Made by a program: the position numbers and the translations under genes. Positions 49,297 through 60,180 of a stretch of DNA of 64,000 nt are shown here, piece by piece; within the stretch, counting starts at the first letter, position 1; each line of letters begins with the position of its first letter. Location of the stretch: NCBI GenBank assembly GCA_008933995.1, contig WARS01000029.1, forward strand, positions 23,000,879 through 23,064,878, written 5' to 3'. Source of the DNA: Datnioides undecimradiatus. Lineage: Eukaryota; Chordata; Actinopteri; Lobotiformes; Datnioididae. The notes beneath the pieces were generated by a model. That model was given only the letters and a program-made list of their open reading frames with translations. It made no database searches and was not told the DNA's origin.

Positions 49297-49323
<27 letters not shown>
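49297..49323. repeat. T27 homopolymer
   Basis: 27 consecutive T in the last gmds intron, preceded by an A/C-rich (CAAA)n stretch. Confidence 0.95.
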
Positions 49324-49325
<2 letters not shown>

Positions 49326-49628
49326 GGATACTTTGTGAAGTTGGCTCCAAAGCTCTGGTTTAATATCCAGCTCTGATTATCATTTATTCCAAAAACGCGG
49401 TTCAGCTTCCACTGTGCATCTGTTTGTTACAAACTGCGTCAGATAAAAGCAGTTTTCCTTCATTTAGATCAGAAAAGACAATGTAAGTAAACAAAGATGA
49501 AGCGTTTTCATGTTTCTGATGTTTCTGAGGAGACATTTGTTTGTTTTCCTGTCGCTTTCATTAAATCTGAGTCTGAGTGCGTTTTGTGGACTGAGATGAG
49601 ACGTTGACCTGTGACCGTCCCTCTGCAG

Positions 49629-49691
49629 GAGCTGGTGAAGGAGATGGTGGACGCAGACATCGAGCTGATGAGGAAAAACCCAAACGCCTGA
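49629..49691 (+). CDS. gmds: gmds terminal coding exon with stop: GDP-mannose 4,6-dehydratase
   Basis: After the acceptor ctctgcag the exon encodes ELVKEMVDADIELMRKNPNA and then TGA. Vertebrate GMDS ends in the same kind of short helix (a VxADxELMRxNPNA tail). With the three preceding exons this gives the final 115 residues, consistent with a protein of about 370 residues whose first two thirds are encoded to the left of this window. The frame is continuous across all four exons, with no frameshift or internal stop, so the gene looks intact. Confidence 0.97.
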   Translation, partial: ELVKEMVDADIELMRKNPNA

Positions 49692-50205
49692 GACCAAAGC
49701 GGCCGGTCCACGCGGGACGGGAACATCCGGGCGCTCCTGTGTTCTGCCACTGAGGCCGACAGTGGAGGGAACATGCTGGTTTTCTACCTTTCTGACTTTT
49801 CCAAACAAAATCATTGTGTCCTTTCTGCTTGTGTTGAGGAGGCTCCTCCGGGCCGCTCATCGCCCTTGTGTCTTCTGTCTGTTTCTGGCACCGCGTCCTT
49901 TTGATTGTGTTTTGTTTTCACGTAGCAGAGATGCCTTTTATATCACAGGACTGATCGTGTCGTAATTTATATTTGGTGGCGAGTTTTAAAGGGTTTATTT
50001 ATATGAAGTCGTGTCGTTTGATTGCTGGGTTTAGGCGCCGGGGCTGACTTTCTTTCTGTCCGAGGATAAAGTGGTAGAGTGTATGAATCAGATGAAGGAT
50101 GAAGATTATATCTTTTACTGGAAAACAGGAATCAACGGGTCTCTTAATGGGCTGACATGTGAATGAACTGTTTGGTACAATAAAACCTGATCTTTTTACC
50201 TGCTG
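49692..50205 (+). other. gmds: gmds 3' UTR with polyadenylation signal
   Basis: The roughly 500-nt 3' UTR ends at a canonical AATAAA (50179-50184). It is followed within about 25 nt by a T/GT-rich stretch (ctgtgtccgtgttttt) that fits a downstream cleavage element. The exact cleavage site (about 50195-50205) is inferred. Confidence 0.8.
50179..50184 (+). terminator. gmds: gmds poly(A) signal AATAAA
   Basis: This is the first AATAAA after the gmds stop codon, 488 nt downstream, with a GT-rich downstream element at about 50200-50216. Confidence 0.8.
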
Positions 50206-50387
50206 TGTCCGTGTTTTTGATTGGACTCCTGATGTGGCTGCAAGTTGTGTCTGTTGCTTGTTTTTTTGTTTGTTTGTGTGTCTTTGTGTTTGTTTGTTTG
50301 TCCTTTCAGATCTGCAGAGTGTGAGAAGTAAAGCAGCAAGAGTGAAATCCTCATCCAGCCTCCAAATGCAGGTATGTCTGTGTAAGT

Positions 50388-50389
50388 TT

Positions 50390-50420
<31 letters not shown>

Positions 50421-50427
50421 CGCGCGC
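50388..50427. repeat. (TG)n-(CG)8 alternating array
   Basis: About 24 nt of TG runs directly into about 16 nt of CG. It is purine-pyrimidine alternating throughout, the classic Z-DNA type. Confidence 0.95.
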
Positions 50428-52509
50428 CCAGGTTGTGCAGAGGTCGGCTGGCTCAGCTCCTGTCGTCTCTCTCCCCTCGGCTCGCTCCGGCTTTCCAGGG
50501 TTTTTATTTGCGAGCACACTGCGCCCTTTTATTCGGCAGGAAGTGCGTTTTTCCCCGGGCCCGGAGCCCCACAGCCCCGCTCTCAAACGCCTCTTGTCCG
50601 TCCAGACTGGCTGCAGATTTCAAAGGCGCACAGAGGCTGGATCCGGACCTGCTCTGGTCCTTGTGATGATCCTTACACAGAAGAGCCACAGAGGTTGTTA
50701 AAACCGTCTTTGCGGGTTCTTCTCTCCAGTTTTTGCAAAGTCTGTAACTGCTGCTCTGCTCTCTTCTTCCACCCTCCCGGATTATTAAATGAGTATAATG
50801 CACGTATAGACTTTATGACGAATGTTACTCATTATGTCTAATAACGTCTCTCGGGTCCATCATCGGATAGCTCTCCGTGTTTAAGGCGATTTATTAGTGG
50901 TTAGGTCCTGTAAGTGAAGGCAGCAACAGCGCAATCAGAAGTAAACGTTGTTACGCAGCAGAACGGCTCCGTCAGTTATATTGTTATTTATTTTATTATT
51001 GGGCTGTTATCATAACCGATGCATTAAAGTTTAAACCGTCTTTAATTCAGCTGACCGCCCTGCAGCTCGGTTTAACCTGATTGTGTAGTTTTATCTGAAG
51101 TAAATCATCATTTTTGGGGTTTTTTAAATATTTTAGAATATTACATTTTATATTTTATATTAAATCTTTATCCTGTAAACTAACGGAAGCTGTCATAAAA
51201 TGATTGATTTAAGATTTTAGTACTTCCGGAGGTGAAGGAGCAGAAAATAGTACAACAACATAAACATAAACACAACATACAACATAAAAATATTGTATAG
51301 TATTGTACTTTAACAAAGTACTTGAGTAAGTTTACTTAGTTACTTTCAACTACTTGGGCTCGAGCGTTTTGACTTTCAGCTTGTACGGAGGCCTGCAGGT
51401 CTCAGTGAGCGGTCTGAGGAGGGTGGGACGCGCTCAGGACGTGAACGTCTCTCTGTGATCGTCGTGGACAGCGCCGCGTCTGTGCGGGCCGCTGATTGGA
51501 AACAGATGCGGCTCCGAGGCCGTTCGGGCCCCTGAAACCGCGCTGAGAGCAGAAAGCACGCACGCACGCGCACACGCGCGCGCGCACACCGAAGCCTCTC
51601 GCAGGTGCAGCGCGCACCGCTCAGCAACAATTAGAGCTGAATGTTATGATCAGATTCACTGTTGGCGCTCAAAGAAAGCGAGGCTGATGTGGATTTGGAG
51701 CTGCACAGAAATAAAAACTTAGTCGCAGCTAAACAAACACTCGGGGCAGATTAAACGGCTCAAACGCTCAATTTAAACTCGCGAGGTGGCCACAGACTCC
51801 AGAGGTCCTCCTAAAATAAGACCAGTTCAGGGTTTTTCTGCAAAGCTGCTGAACAATGAGGAGTTCAGAGGGAGAGAAACGCTTCGCTCAGAGCAGCGGT
51901 TTGTTGTCTGACCAGCTCCTTGCTGCAGAAACAAATACTGAATAGAATAACTATTAATATTTCGAGCAGAGCTGGATCATATCGGGTCATTAATAACCTA
52001 AAAATATTATTTAAGGGCGCTGGAAAGCAGCACCTGCTCATGTTTTCAGGCCTCAAACAGTAAATATCGTATGTTGTGTATTATTGTTTTTAAATGCTTA
52101 TAATGTGTTTAAAATAATAATAAGTATAAGGAATAATATGATAGATAATTAAAAAGATGGACTTAAAATTAAAATAAACCAAAAACCATGAAGAAGCCTG
52201 AGAGTGAGCGATAACAGGCTGCAGAGTTTAATTTTTATTTTCTCTGAGAAACGATGAGATTATAGTCCGGACAGCAGCTGTCATCACCGTGAAACTCATC
52301 AGCTAAACGCACTGAACATTTAGTTTCACCCCACTTGCGCTAAATGACGGACATCCCGACTCCTCCGAGGCCTTTAATTGGTCTGACGCGTAAAACGAGA
52401 TGAAGGGTTCAACCCGGCGGGACGCGAAAGACTCAAAGAACCAACATCCAGAAAGAGTCCGAGAGTCAAACCTCGGGATTTAAAGACCGGGCGCAGAGAT
52501 CTAGACCAA

Positions 52510-52539
52510 CCACACACACACACACACACACACACACAC
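52510..52539. repeat. (CA)n microsatellite
   Basis: 30-nt perfect CA alternation. Confidence 0.96.
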
Positions 52540-53386
52540 CGCACACAGGACGCGAAGAGTGTGTGAGTCTCACAATCAGGCCCATAGATTTATTCACAGC
52601 TGCCGCAAACGCCCCGTATTTAAAGTGAAACACCTTCAATCTGCGGCCAAGTGATTAGTTTCTATTGTTGTAAATTCTTCTTGTGAGGTTTTGGTATAAA
52701 ATACATATTTATACTCATCTAAAAAAAAACTTTATTATATTAGATTTAATATTATTTGATTTTAAGATAAAAACTTTGCGATTGCATATAATTTTTAATA
52801 TTTAGCTTTTGGCTGCAGCTGCAAGAATATACTAAATACACCAGAAGAGTCCTGCTGTTCTGCATCAGCTGAAAGCCGTAAAATTCATCGATGCTCTGGG
52901 GCTCTTAATGTAGAAAAGACGCTTTTTTAAAATCCGAATTAGTGTCTTGCGGAGGAAAATAGTTCCTCCTCGCTGTGAGAAACGGCTTCTGTGTGAATCC
53001 ACCGAGGCCTCCCAGATGTTTCCAGGTGCCTCTCGGCCTCATGTGTTTCCTCTGAAACCCCTCCGGTATCTGCCAAACATCTAATACATGCGATGAGGGC
53101 TCGCGTCAGGTTGACACTCGTCTTTGTGGCGCTCGTCACCGCGGTGGAGGGAAAAAGCCTGCGGTTGGTTCGCCGCAGAGAACATCTGCACACACCTGGT
53201 GCAGTGACAGACGTCTGCACATGCGCGGTGCCCCGGGGCGACGTGTATTACACACTGGTGTTAATTAATCCGCAAACTGAACATTATGATATCAAACACG
53301 GCGTGGTGCGTCGGCGCAGCGACTCCTCGGGCCTTTTGACGGCGCTTGTTGCGCGCACTGGCGGCGTTTCCAGGCCGAGGAGCTCC

Positions 53387-53416
53387 TCTCTGCTCCCCTC
53401 TGCTCCCCTCTGCTCC
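53387..53416. repeat. (CTCTGCTCCC)3 10-nt tandem repeat
   Basis: Three near-perfect decamers; the last copy is truncated or altered. Confidence 0.85.
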
Positions 53417-53944
53417 TCTGGGAGGCTTTTCGGTTTTTACGCCGCGGTCCTGGAAACTGCCACAACAACACAGCAAGAGTGAAGGTGGCGCAGATGAGCC
53501 AGTGACGGGCTCTCCTGCAGGCTTCTCTCAGTCTTTTCCTAAAGTGCATTGTTGACATCCTCTCCACTGACCTCCGTCACCTCCTCCTGTCTTGTCCTTA
53601 TAATGAAAAATGATTGGCGGCTGCGTTTTCCTTCCTGACCCCTGAGAGCCGCGTCACTCACAAAGACGTTTGTTTAGATGCGATAATCTAGTTTTTATTA
53701 TTGTTACGAGGCTGATTTCTGTGCGCGTGAGCTCGCGGCGTTTTTATTGTCTTTTCGCAGCTGATCCTCGCATTGAACCCCCACCCACCCCCGCGGAGGG
53801 TGCAGCGGTGCAGCCGGCGGCGCGTTGTTTACGTTAGCTTTTATGGGCTCGACTCATCGGACCGAGCGGCCCTGGGGAGCGTTTGCGCGCGCGGGACGTT
53901 TTTTAAGTTTCACTGACTCATTAAAATCTCATCTGCACGAGCTC

Positions 53945-53983
53945 AAAAAAAAAAAAAAAAAAGACGTTTCAGGCTTTCACCAC

Positions 53984-54041
<58 letters not shown>
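53945..54041. repeat. A18 run and (CA)n microsatellite
   Basis: An A run at 53945-53962 and a 56-nt CA alternation at 53986-54041. Confidence 0.95.
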
Positions 54042-54043
<2 letters not shown>

Positions 54044-54132
54044 CTCCACAGGTGTTACACTGTCTGCCATCAGAGGTTAGAAAGCTCAGGCGTTCACAAC
54101 AAACCAAAAATCAGATTAGTCAAACTGTCCAA

Positions 54133-54133
54133 C

Positions 54134-54167
<34 letters not shown>

Positions 54168-54190
54168 GTTATTGTTATTGTTGTTGTTGT
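54133..54190. repeat. (ATT)n grading into (GTT)n
   Basis: About 40 nt of perfect ATT units pass through ATTGTT units into GTT units. Confidence 0.95.
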
Positions 54191-55230
54191 TATATTCGCT
54201 GATGTTGTCATAATAGCATTAACTGTAATTTTATAGACACGGCACGTATATGTTTAATCACTTTGTTACTGCACGGGTAAATCATTGACGAGTGCAGCTT
54301 ATGAAATGACTGTTGATGTTAGCTTTTAATATTTTTTTTTTATTTAATGGTAAAATCATATTAATAGTGTTGTCTGGATAACAACTGGACATGCGCGCTG
54401 ACTGTGCATGCGTGCAACTCGCCTGATTCAAACGTTTCCTAATGAAAAGGTCCTGCTCCTGAGGCTGTGGGCCTGTTTTCGGGGGTCCTCCAGCCTCGCG
54501 TCATCGTGATAAATAAACATCTGACAGCGGTAATATCTCACTCAGTCAAATCAGCTCAGCGCTGCTGTAATCCCCGAGCCTGCAGGACTCAGAATGCAAA
54601 GCAGGCCGCAGCGCCGTCCCCCAGCCTCAGATCACATCCATCAGGCCGGCCTGCAGCTGCAGGGACCCGTGGGGTCTGCTCGTGCAGCAAAACGCACTCT
54701 GAGGACATCCAAAATAAATGCAGCTGCAGCTTATTTCTGCATCCAAACCCTCCCATCATTCACGAGCGGCGGGCGGAAGCTGCTCAGTTTGGAGTGGCTG
54801 ATTTGTGCTGCTGACAGGGCCTTTACTGAGCTCAGACCGCACCGCCGAGCTGCTGCCACGCGTGTGTTTATTTACCGCCTGCATTTACACCTGAATGTTG
54901 AAAACACACAACCTGCAGGTCAGACTGAAGCTCCAGAGCTGTAAACAACAGCCGCCGTCAGTCTGCTTGAGCCCTCACGGCTTCATACACTGGGTAACCT
55001 CGGCTGCACGCTTGGATTTGGCCTCTGCAGCGCAAAGCAGGTCCTGAACCCCCTGAAACCTTTAAACAACACATTCCCTCTTGATCCAAACACTTAAAAT
55101 AAACCGTGATCACTCCGCGTTGGTGCTTTTTAAACGTGTTAGAGAATCCGGGTTATGTGGATTCACTGAAAGACGCAAACGCACGCAGACGATAACGCCG
55201 CTAAACCTGTACACTTCTGCGTCAATTCTA

Positions 55231-55253
55231 AAATAATAATAATAATAATAATA
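55231..55253. repeat. (AAT)n microsatellite
   Basis: Seven to eight AAT units. Confidence 0.92.
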
Positions 55254-55442
55254 AAAACACATTTTCAGTGGCCACCATTTTTAAAGCAATAAGCAAATTT
55301 GAAATTATGCAAAATATTAAAGTTAAACACATTTTAGCCTGTTCATCCAGACTGGCTCCAAATCTAAAAACAACCCCCTCCCACCATCATTAGCTTTACC
55401 ACTGCTAATAAATCAGTCGGGTTAAAATCAAATAGACGGCAC

Positions 55443-55889
55443 TTTATTAAACAAACAAAATGTAATGCCTTCAAAATAGTTTTAAACAAATAAGACAAAA
55501 TGAATAAAATAAGTCAGTATAGACTACACAGTCCCCCCTCTATTTCTATACAAGAACTGGGACAAATAAAGGCAGCAATAAGAAGAAAAACTGTAAGTGT
55601 TTGGTCCTCAGTGTCCATCCACTCCCCTTTCCTAAAAAATAAATTACTATATTAGGCTATAATTTACAGTCTATGGTCATAAAAGCTGGTATTTGAGCCA
55701 TCTTTATAAACAATTCTCAAAGTGAGAGGGAAGGGAACTTACGTGTTTTTTGGAGTAACACACGCCTCGACAAAGAAAAGTCTCTGAACCTCTTTATGTC
55801 CGTTCGGAGCGTGAATAAAAGACCAAAAGTACAAAAAAATATAGAAAACATATATTAGAGTTATTAATTTAAAAGACACACTGTGGCTT
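55443..55889 (-). other. foxc1: foxc1 3' UTR with polyadenylation signal
   Basis: On the - strand, the sequence after the foxc1 stop is A/T-rich. The first canonical AATAAA is at 55448-55443 (read as tttatt on the + strand), about 440 nt past the stop. A longer alternative 3' UTR is possible. Confidence 0.55.
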
Positions 55890-57305
55890 TCAGAACTTGC
55901 TGCAGTCATAAACAAAAGCTCCTGAGGCCCGGTAGATGGACTGGCCGGATGGGAAAGCCATCTGACAGCTATTATTCCCGTTGACCGGGGAGCCGTTCAG
56001 CCCGATGCGCTGGGACTCAAACATCTCCCGCACTGAGTGGAAGTTCTGCTGCTGCGCCGGGTAACCCGGGCTCAAGTGGCTCAGGTCCCCGTACCAGGAC
56101 GCGAGCCGTCCCTGGTGCGCGTGGTGGCCTTCCTGGCCCGCCTGGCTCAGGTTTCCGTGCCCGAGCGGGGACGCGGTGGTCGTGGTGATGCAATAGTCGG
56201 GCAGAGCCTCCTCCACCGTGGTGGACGGCGCCAGGTGGCCGCCGGTGGACCTGTCCCCCGCGTACAGGCTCATGGCTTGCATGTTGCAGTGATAGGTCGC
56301 GTTGGAGTTCGTGGAGATGACGTTCTGGTTGCAGGTCGTTGAGCTGTACGCGGGTGTCTGGTTGGGGGAATAGTTGAGCGACAGTGAGGGGGTGATACCT
56401 GTCCGAGAGGAGGCGATGAGCGGCGGGGACAGCTCGGCCTGCGGAGACCCCCGCAGGGTGGTCATGATGTTATCCACGCTGAAGCCCTGCGCCGGGGCCT
56501 GGCCGTGGTGGTGGTGCTCGGGTCCGTCCATGCTGAGTGACCGGGTGGAGGGCACGCTGTGCGGGCTGCCTGTTGACATGCTGCTGCTGCTGTCGGGACT
56601 CTCGATCTTGGGCACGGCGCTCAGGGCCGGGGACGTGGCCTGCGGCGGCGGCGAGCTCCCGTTCTCCGTCTTTATATCCTGGATTCGCACCGGCTGAGAG
56701 CCCTGCCCCGGTGGGTCCTGCTCCCTGCCCGGGGTGCGGGCAGAGGGGTCCTTGCCCTGCCTTTCCCGCTCATCCTTCTCCCTCTGCACGTCCTTCTTTT
56801 TGAACCTCCTCCGGCGCCGTAGGAAGCTGCCGTTCTCAAACATGTTGTATGAGTCCGGGTCCAGGGTCCAGTAGCTGCCCTTACCGGGCTTCTTATCGTC
56901 CCGGGGCACTTTGACAAAGCACTCGTTGAGAGACAGATTGTGCCTGATGCTGTTCTGCCAGCCCTGCTTGTTGTCCCGGTAGAAAGGGAACCTCTCCATG
57001 ATAAACTGATAAATCCCGTTCAGGGTGATCTTCTTCTCCGGTGAGTTCTGGATGGCCATGGTGATGAGAGCGATGTAGCTGTAGGGAGGTTTGACCATGT
57101 CCTTCTGCTGGTGCTGAGGCGTGTACGGACCGTACGCCCGGGCCATGCTGGCCGGGTACTGATCGTGGGCCGCGTGGGAGTACATGCTCATAGGCGCAGG
57201 CATCCCGGTGTATCCACCGCCGGCCCGGTAGTAGCTCTGGTCGCTGCTGATGTACGGTACAACTCCCAAAGAGTTGGGGCTGGAGACGGAGTAGCGCGCC
57301 TGCAT
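55890..57305 (-). CDS. foxc1: Forkhead box protein C1 (intronless transcription factor)
   Basis: This single-exon gene encodes 471 residues. Foxc1 is a nuclear winged-helix transcription factor needed for eye anterior segment, somite, vascular, kidney and skull development. The N-terminus [18 protein letters not shown] is typical of Foxc1. The forkhead domain spans about residues 70-171, with [14 protein letters not shown], the recognition helix [15 protein letters not shown] (residues 116-130; Asn118 and His122 contact DNA) and the basic wing/[12 protein letters not shown] (163-171). Downstream are two sumoylation-type sites (IKTE at 211, PKIE at 232), a QGFSVDNIM segment at 273-281 and the conserved activation end [17 protein letters not shown] (421-437) through YDCSKF. 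The start is the ATG at 57305 (A at -3). The reading frame can be opened nine codons further only from a TTG, so that extension was rejected. It lacks the poly-Ala/poly-Gly tracts of the human protein. Whether it is foxc1a or foxc1b is not resolved; the basic stretch after the domain (QREKDERER) leans towards b. Confidence 0.97.
   Translation of the reverse strand: MQARYSVSSPNSLGVVPYISSDQSYYRAGGGYTGMPAPMSMYSHAAHDQYPASMARAYGPYTPQHQQKDMVKPPYSYIALITMAIQNSPEKKITLNGIYQFIMERFPFYRDNKQGWQNSIRHNLSLNECFVKVPRDDKKPGKGSYWTLDPDSYNMFENGSFLRRRRRFKKKDVQREKDERERQGKDPSARTPGREQDPPGQGSQPVRIQDIKTENGSSPPPQATSPALSAVPKIESPDSSSSMSTGSPHSVPSTRSLSMDGPEHHHHGQAPAQGFSVDNIMTTLRGSPQAELSPPLIASSRTGITPSLSLNYSPNQTPAYSSTTCNQNVISTNSNATYHCNMQAMSLYAGDRSTGGHLAPSTTVEEALPDYCITTTTASPLGHGNLSQAGQEGHHAHQGRLASWYGDLSHLSPGYPAQQQNFHSVREMFESQRIGLNGSPVNGNNSCQMAFPSGQSIYRASGAFVYDCSKF
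56793..57098 (-). other. foxc1: forkhead (winged-helix) DNA-binding domain of foxc1
   Basis: Residues 70-171 are nearly invariant among vertebrate FoxC proteins. The domain runs from KPPYSYIAL through [26 protein letters not shown] and [17 protein letters not shown] to the arginine/lysine run. All helix-3 contact residues are present, so the domain should bind the RTAAAYA-type forkhead site. Confidence 0.95.
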
Positions 57306-57660
57306 CCTGCGCAATGCGTAAAACCTCCCCAAAATGCTTCCCCCCGGAAACTTTCACAACTTCGGCGTGCGCTCCGGTTCAGTTACCGCGTCCCTTCTGT
57401 CTGTAGCGCCTGGGAGTCCTTGTTTCTAAGCCACAGCTCGCCACGGTGAACCGGAGAGTGCGCACGCTGCTGCAGTGAACATTTGGGAGACTGAGAGGGC
57501 TGAGAGGAAGGCTGGAGGCGCGTGAGGCTCCGCGGCGAGGAACTTTTTTTTTTACCCTTCACATTTTTTCCTCCCTTATGGCTGCTCGGGCTGCTCCTCC
57601 CCGAATGAGTGCTCCATCATCCAATTGGAGGACGAAATGAACCTGTGGAAAAGCTGCATG
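57306..57660 (-). promoter_or_regulatory. foxc1: foxc1 5' leader and probable core promoter
   Basis: The 350 nt upstream of the foxc1 ATG contain a symmetrical CCAAT box (CCAATTGG, 57621-57628) about 320 nt from the ATG and a GC-rich leader. There is no clear TATA box, as expected for a CpG-rich developmental promoter. A small upstream open frame is present at 57426-57482. The transcription start is not determinable from sequence alone. Confidence 0.5.
57426..57482 (-). other. possible upstream open reading frame in the foxc1 leader (18 codons)
   Basis: An ATG at 57482-57480 opens MFTAAACALSGSPWRAVA and stops at TAG (57428-57426), 120 nt before the foxc1 ATG. Its start context is weak (C at -3). 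It matters only if the transcript starts upstream of 57482, which is not shown. Confidence 0.3.
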
Positions 57661-57678
57661 GCGACAAAAGTTACTACA

Positions 57679-57718
57679 CCCTCCTCCCCCTCCTCCTCCT
57701 CCTCCTCCTCCTCTCTCC
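57679..57718. repeat. (CTC)n tract upstream of foxc1
   Basis: About 40 nt of CTC/CCT units, all pyrimidine on the + strand, 375 nt upstream of the foxc1 ATG. Confidence 0.92.
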
Positions 57719-60161
57719 TTCCCTCTCTCCTCAGTTCAGACATGCAGTTATTAAACTGCTGTCAGGGCTGCGCCCAAAATGCTGAGAAATTCACTTTCAA
57801 AATGTGGGACATTTATTATTTTTCGCCGGTTTATTATATTGAGAGTCATTAAATAACTTATTTACTGCATTTTAATAACTTAAAATTCTGTTAATTGTTG
57901 AGCTAGTGGCCTTAAAGCCTCTGACCAAAGTGGCGAACCCTCCCCTTCATCTCCGAAATATCAAAACTGTGCGCAGAATTGAAACTAATCCCCCAAAGAT
58001 CCCCTGAAATTCACCACGAAGAGCGCCCACGCGTGTTTTCTGTGATATCTGTGCTGTATCGGCCCTGTAGGCCGGAGAGTGACGGGCCTTTTCCAAAATG
58101 AACACTTCACATTTACGTTGTTAAAATATTTCGGGATGCCTGAGCCTCCCGTTAGACCATCGATTATGCAAAACGAGCGCACACTACGCGGGCCGCTGCG
58201 GTCTGTGAGAAACTCGCTATCAGCTGCGGCGGAGCCTCTGAATAAACACACGGACATGAAAGAGTGCGTGGATGCCTCCCTCCCGCTCCCCGACAGCGCC
58301 GGTGGGCGGTGTGTGGAAACTAATTAAAGGTTAAATGAAGATCATTTGGTCGAGATGGGTGAGAAAGGGTCCCCCGGGTGCGAACGGCTGCTGGGTGAGA
58401 CCGAGGTGGGATCTGGTCTTTAAGATGAAGACCTCCAAATGTCATTCACACCGAGTGAGTGTTAACAGAGCCATCAAGATGCCTGCGAGGCTGCAGGAGC
58501 GCTATGAGTCTCTGTGTCCGCAAAAACAACACGGACGCGTTTCTCAGCCTGATGGAAAATCATATAATAATAATAATAATAATTAGATGATTAGGGCATA
58601 ATCATCTTTTTTAGGCTTTAAATTAATTTTACAAGATTAAAATCTGCCATCGTTTATTATCAAACTGTGGAAATTTGCATAAAAATCACAAAATAAAAGA
58701 ACAAACTCAAATTTTAAAATCTCTTTTTCCTTTTGTTAAATTGTTTTATTGCTGCTTTGTGACGCGCAGCACGTTTCCGGCTTTACAACACACAGCTCTG
58801 CATTTTAAAATAATATAATTATATAAGCTGCATATTAGATATTTAACTAATTCTGCAAATTTAATAAATAACATTTGCTGAGCACAAACACCAACTGCTG
58901 TGTTTAAAGGTGCAGCAGTAAAGGAAAGCGCTTGTTTTACAGGCTCGGGTGATCCCTGTTAGAGACCGAGCGTGTGAATAAAATGAGTTTAAAGGTGAGT
59001 GAAGTGTTTTTTAGTTGAAACCTTCATTAAATCAAAGCCAAAGCTGACGTAGTTTATTAATTAATTAAATGCAGACTTTTCAAAGTATTACAGGTTTTTA
59101 AAAATAGATTTTTTACAATATTTTATTAAAGATTCAGCAACAACAGATTCAACTAAACCTGAGCAAGTTTAACCGGAAATTTCCGAAATGATTCCAGATC
59201 GAAAACACGAGTAAAATCTGTTTTATTAACAGAAATGCGCCAAACTGAGCGCCGCTGGAGCTGAAACCTCTGCGGCTGTGAAGTGAGCGCGAGGCCCGAC
59301 TGCGCCTTTTCTGGAAAGTAGCTGAGTTCAGTCTTTGCCTTTTGACTTAACATCCTCTTTAGAGAACATGCACTAATGTTAATTAAATAAAAGGCGGGAT
59401 CCACAGAAAACAACAGAGGGCTGTAACAGAGCAGCAGCTGCCTCATGTTGGAAACGGTTGGGAAGACTTTTGTCTGAATTTCAACATTTGAGGCTCTGAT
59501 AAAATGCGATAACCTCTGAGATCACAGGTCGTTTCTCACGTGCGTGTTCACATCTGGCTCTTTGTTCTGTCATTTGCATGTGTTGCCGGGGGTCTCGCGG
59601 CGAAGCAAATGCAGAGCGGACCGTCACCTGTGAGGTCCGGGGTCGGGTGAGTGGTCTGTACCGGCCGCGACTGACCAGTGACCCCTGCTGTCAGCACCGG
59701 ACAGGGACCGGACCCTGCAGCATCTGCCGGTGTGTGTGTGTGTGGAGGGGAAACCTGGACGTGTGAGCCAGCTGCACGCAGGTGGATGCGTGAGATTGCA
59801 GCTGCGAGCTACTGGGTGATGAGATATCTGCACAAAGTGCGCAGATATGCGCCGGTGTTTATTTTCATAATTAATGATTAATTATGCGTTTGTTAAAAGA
59901 GCTCAAACAATTGTTATTAACACAATAAACACGCTCATATCTGCAGCTCATATCGTTCCATTTCAGATTCCAATGAAAACCACCCACATCCTGACAAAAA
60001 CACAAAATGCATAAAACTCACAAAACAAACTTCCTTTCTTACATTTTAATGTTGCACAACTCATTTCTGTTGTTTGCTGTAAATTCAAGAGGCCTTTTAA
60101 CAGATAATCCTGTGAGAGCCACCGGATGTTGCAGGAAGTCTCCTGTCAATATACGACACAC

Positions 60162-60180
60162 TCCTGCCCCCCAGCGGCCA
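60162..60180 (-). promoter_or_regulatory. CTCF-like motif, - orientation
   Basis: On the - strand TGGCCGCTGGGGGGCAGGA matches the CTCF consensus at TGGCC, C, GGGGG and C. Occupancy is unknown. Confidence 0.4.

Larger units (their letters stand above)
48261..49628 (+). other. gmds: last gmds intron, 1368 nt
   Basis: The intron runs from gtgcgt to ctctgcag. It starts with a CA-rich stretch (48269-48317) and has a short GT array at about 48465-48486. It also carries a CpG-dense patch at 48633-48739 and a 27-nt T run at 49297-49323. No coding sequence was recognised in it. Confidence 0.92.
50206..55442. other. convergent intergenic region between gmds and foxc1
   Basis: This is about 5.2 kb between two genes whose 3' ends face each other. 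It contains a (TG)n-(CG)n array at 50388-50427, a GC-rich stretch to about 50.6 kb, a CG/CA alternating stretch at 51556-51588, A/T-rich blocks near 52.08-52.2 and 52.68-52.81 kb, CA arrays at 52510-52539 and 53986-54041, a 10-nt repeat at 53387-53416, an A run at 53945-53962, and (ATT)n/(AAT)n arrays at 54133-54190 and 55231-55253. No gene was recognised. Confidence 0.75.

Noticed and set aside
49999..50586. 195-codon open frame on the - strand
   Set aside because: It lies antisense to the gmds 3' UTR and runs through the (TG)n-(CG)n array; there is no domain similarity.
56037..56803. Open frames on the + strand inside foxc1
   Set aside because: They are antisense shadows of the GC-rich foxc1 coding sequence.
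57306..57332. Nine-codon N-terminal extension of foxc1
   Set aside because: It would start at TTG, not ATG. The conserved Foxc1 N-terminus MQARYSV begins at the ATG at 57305.
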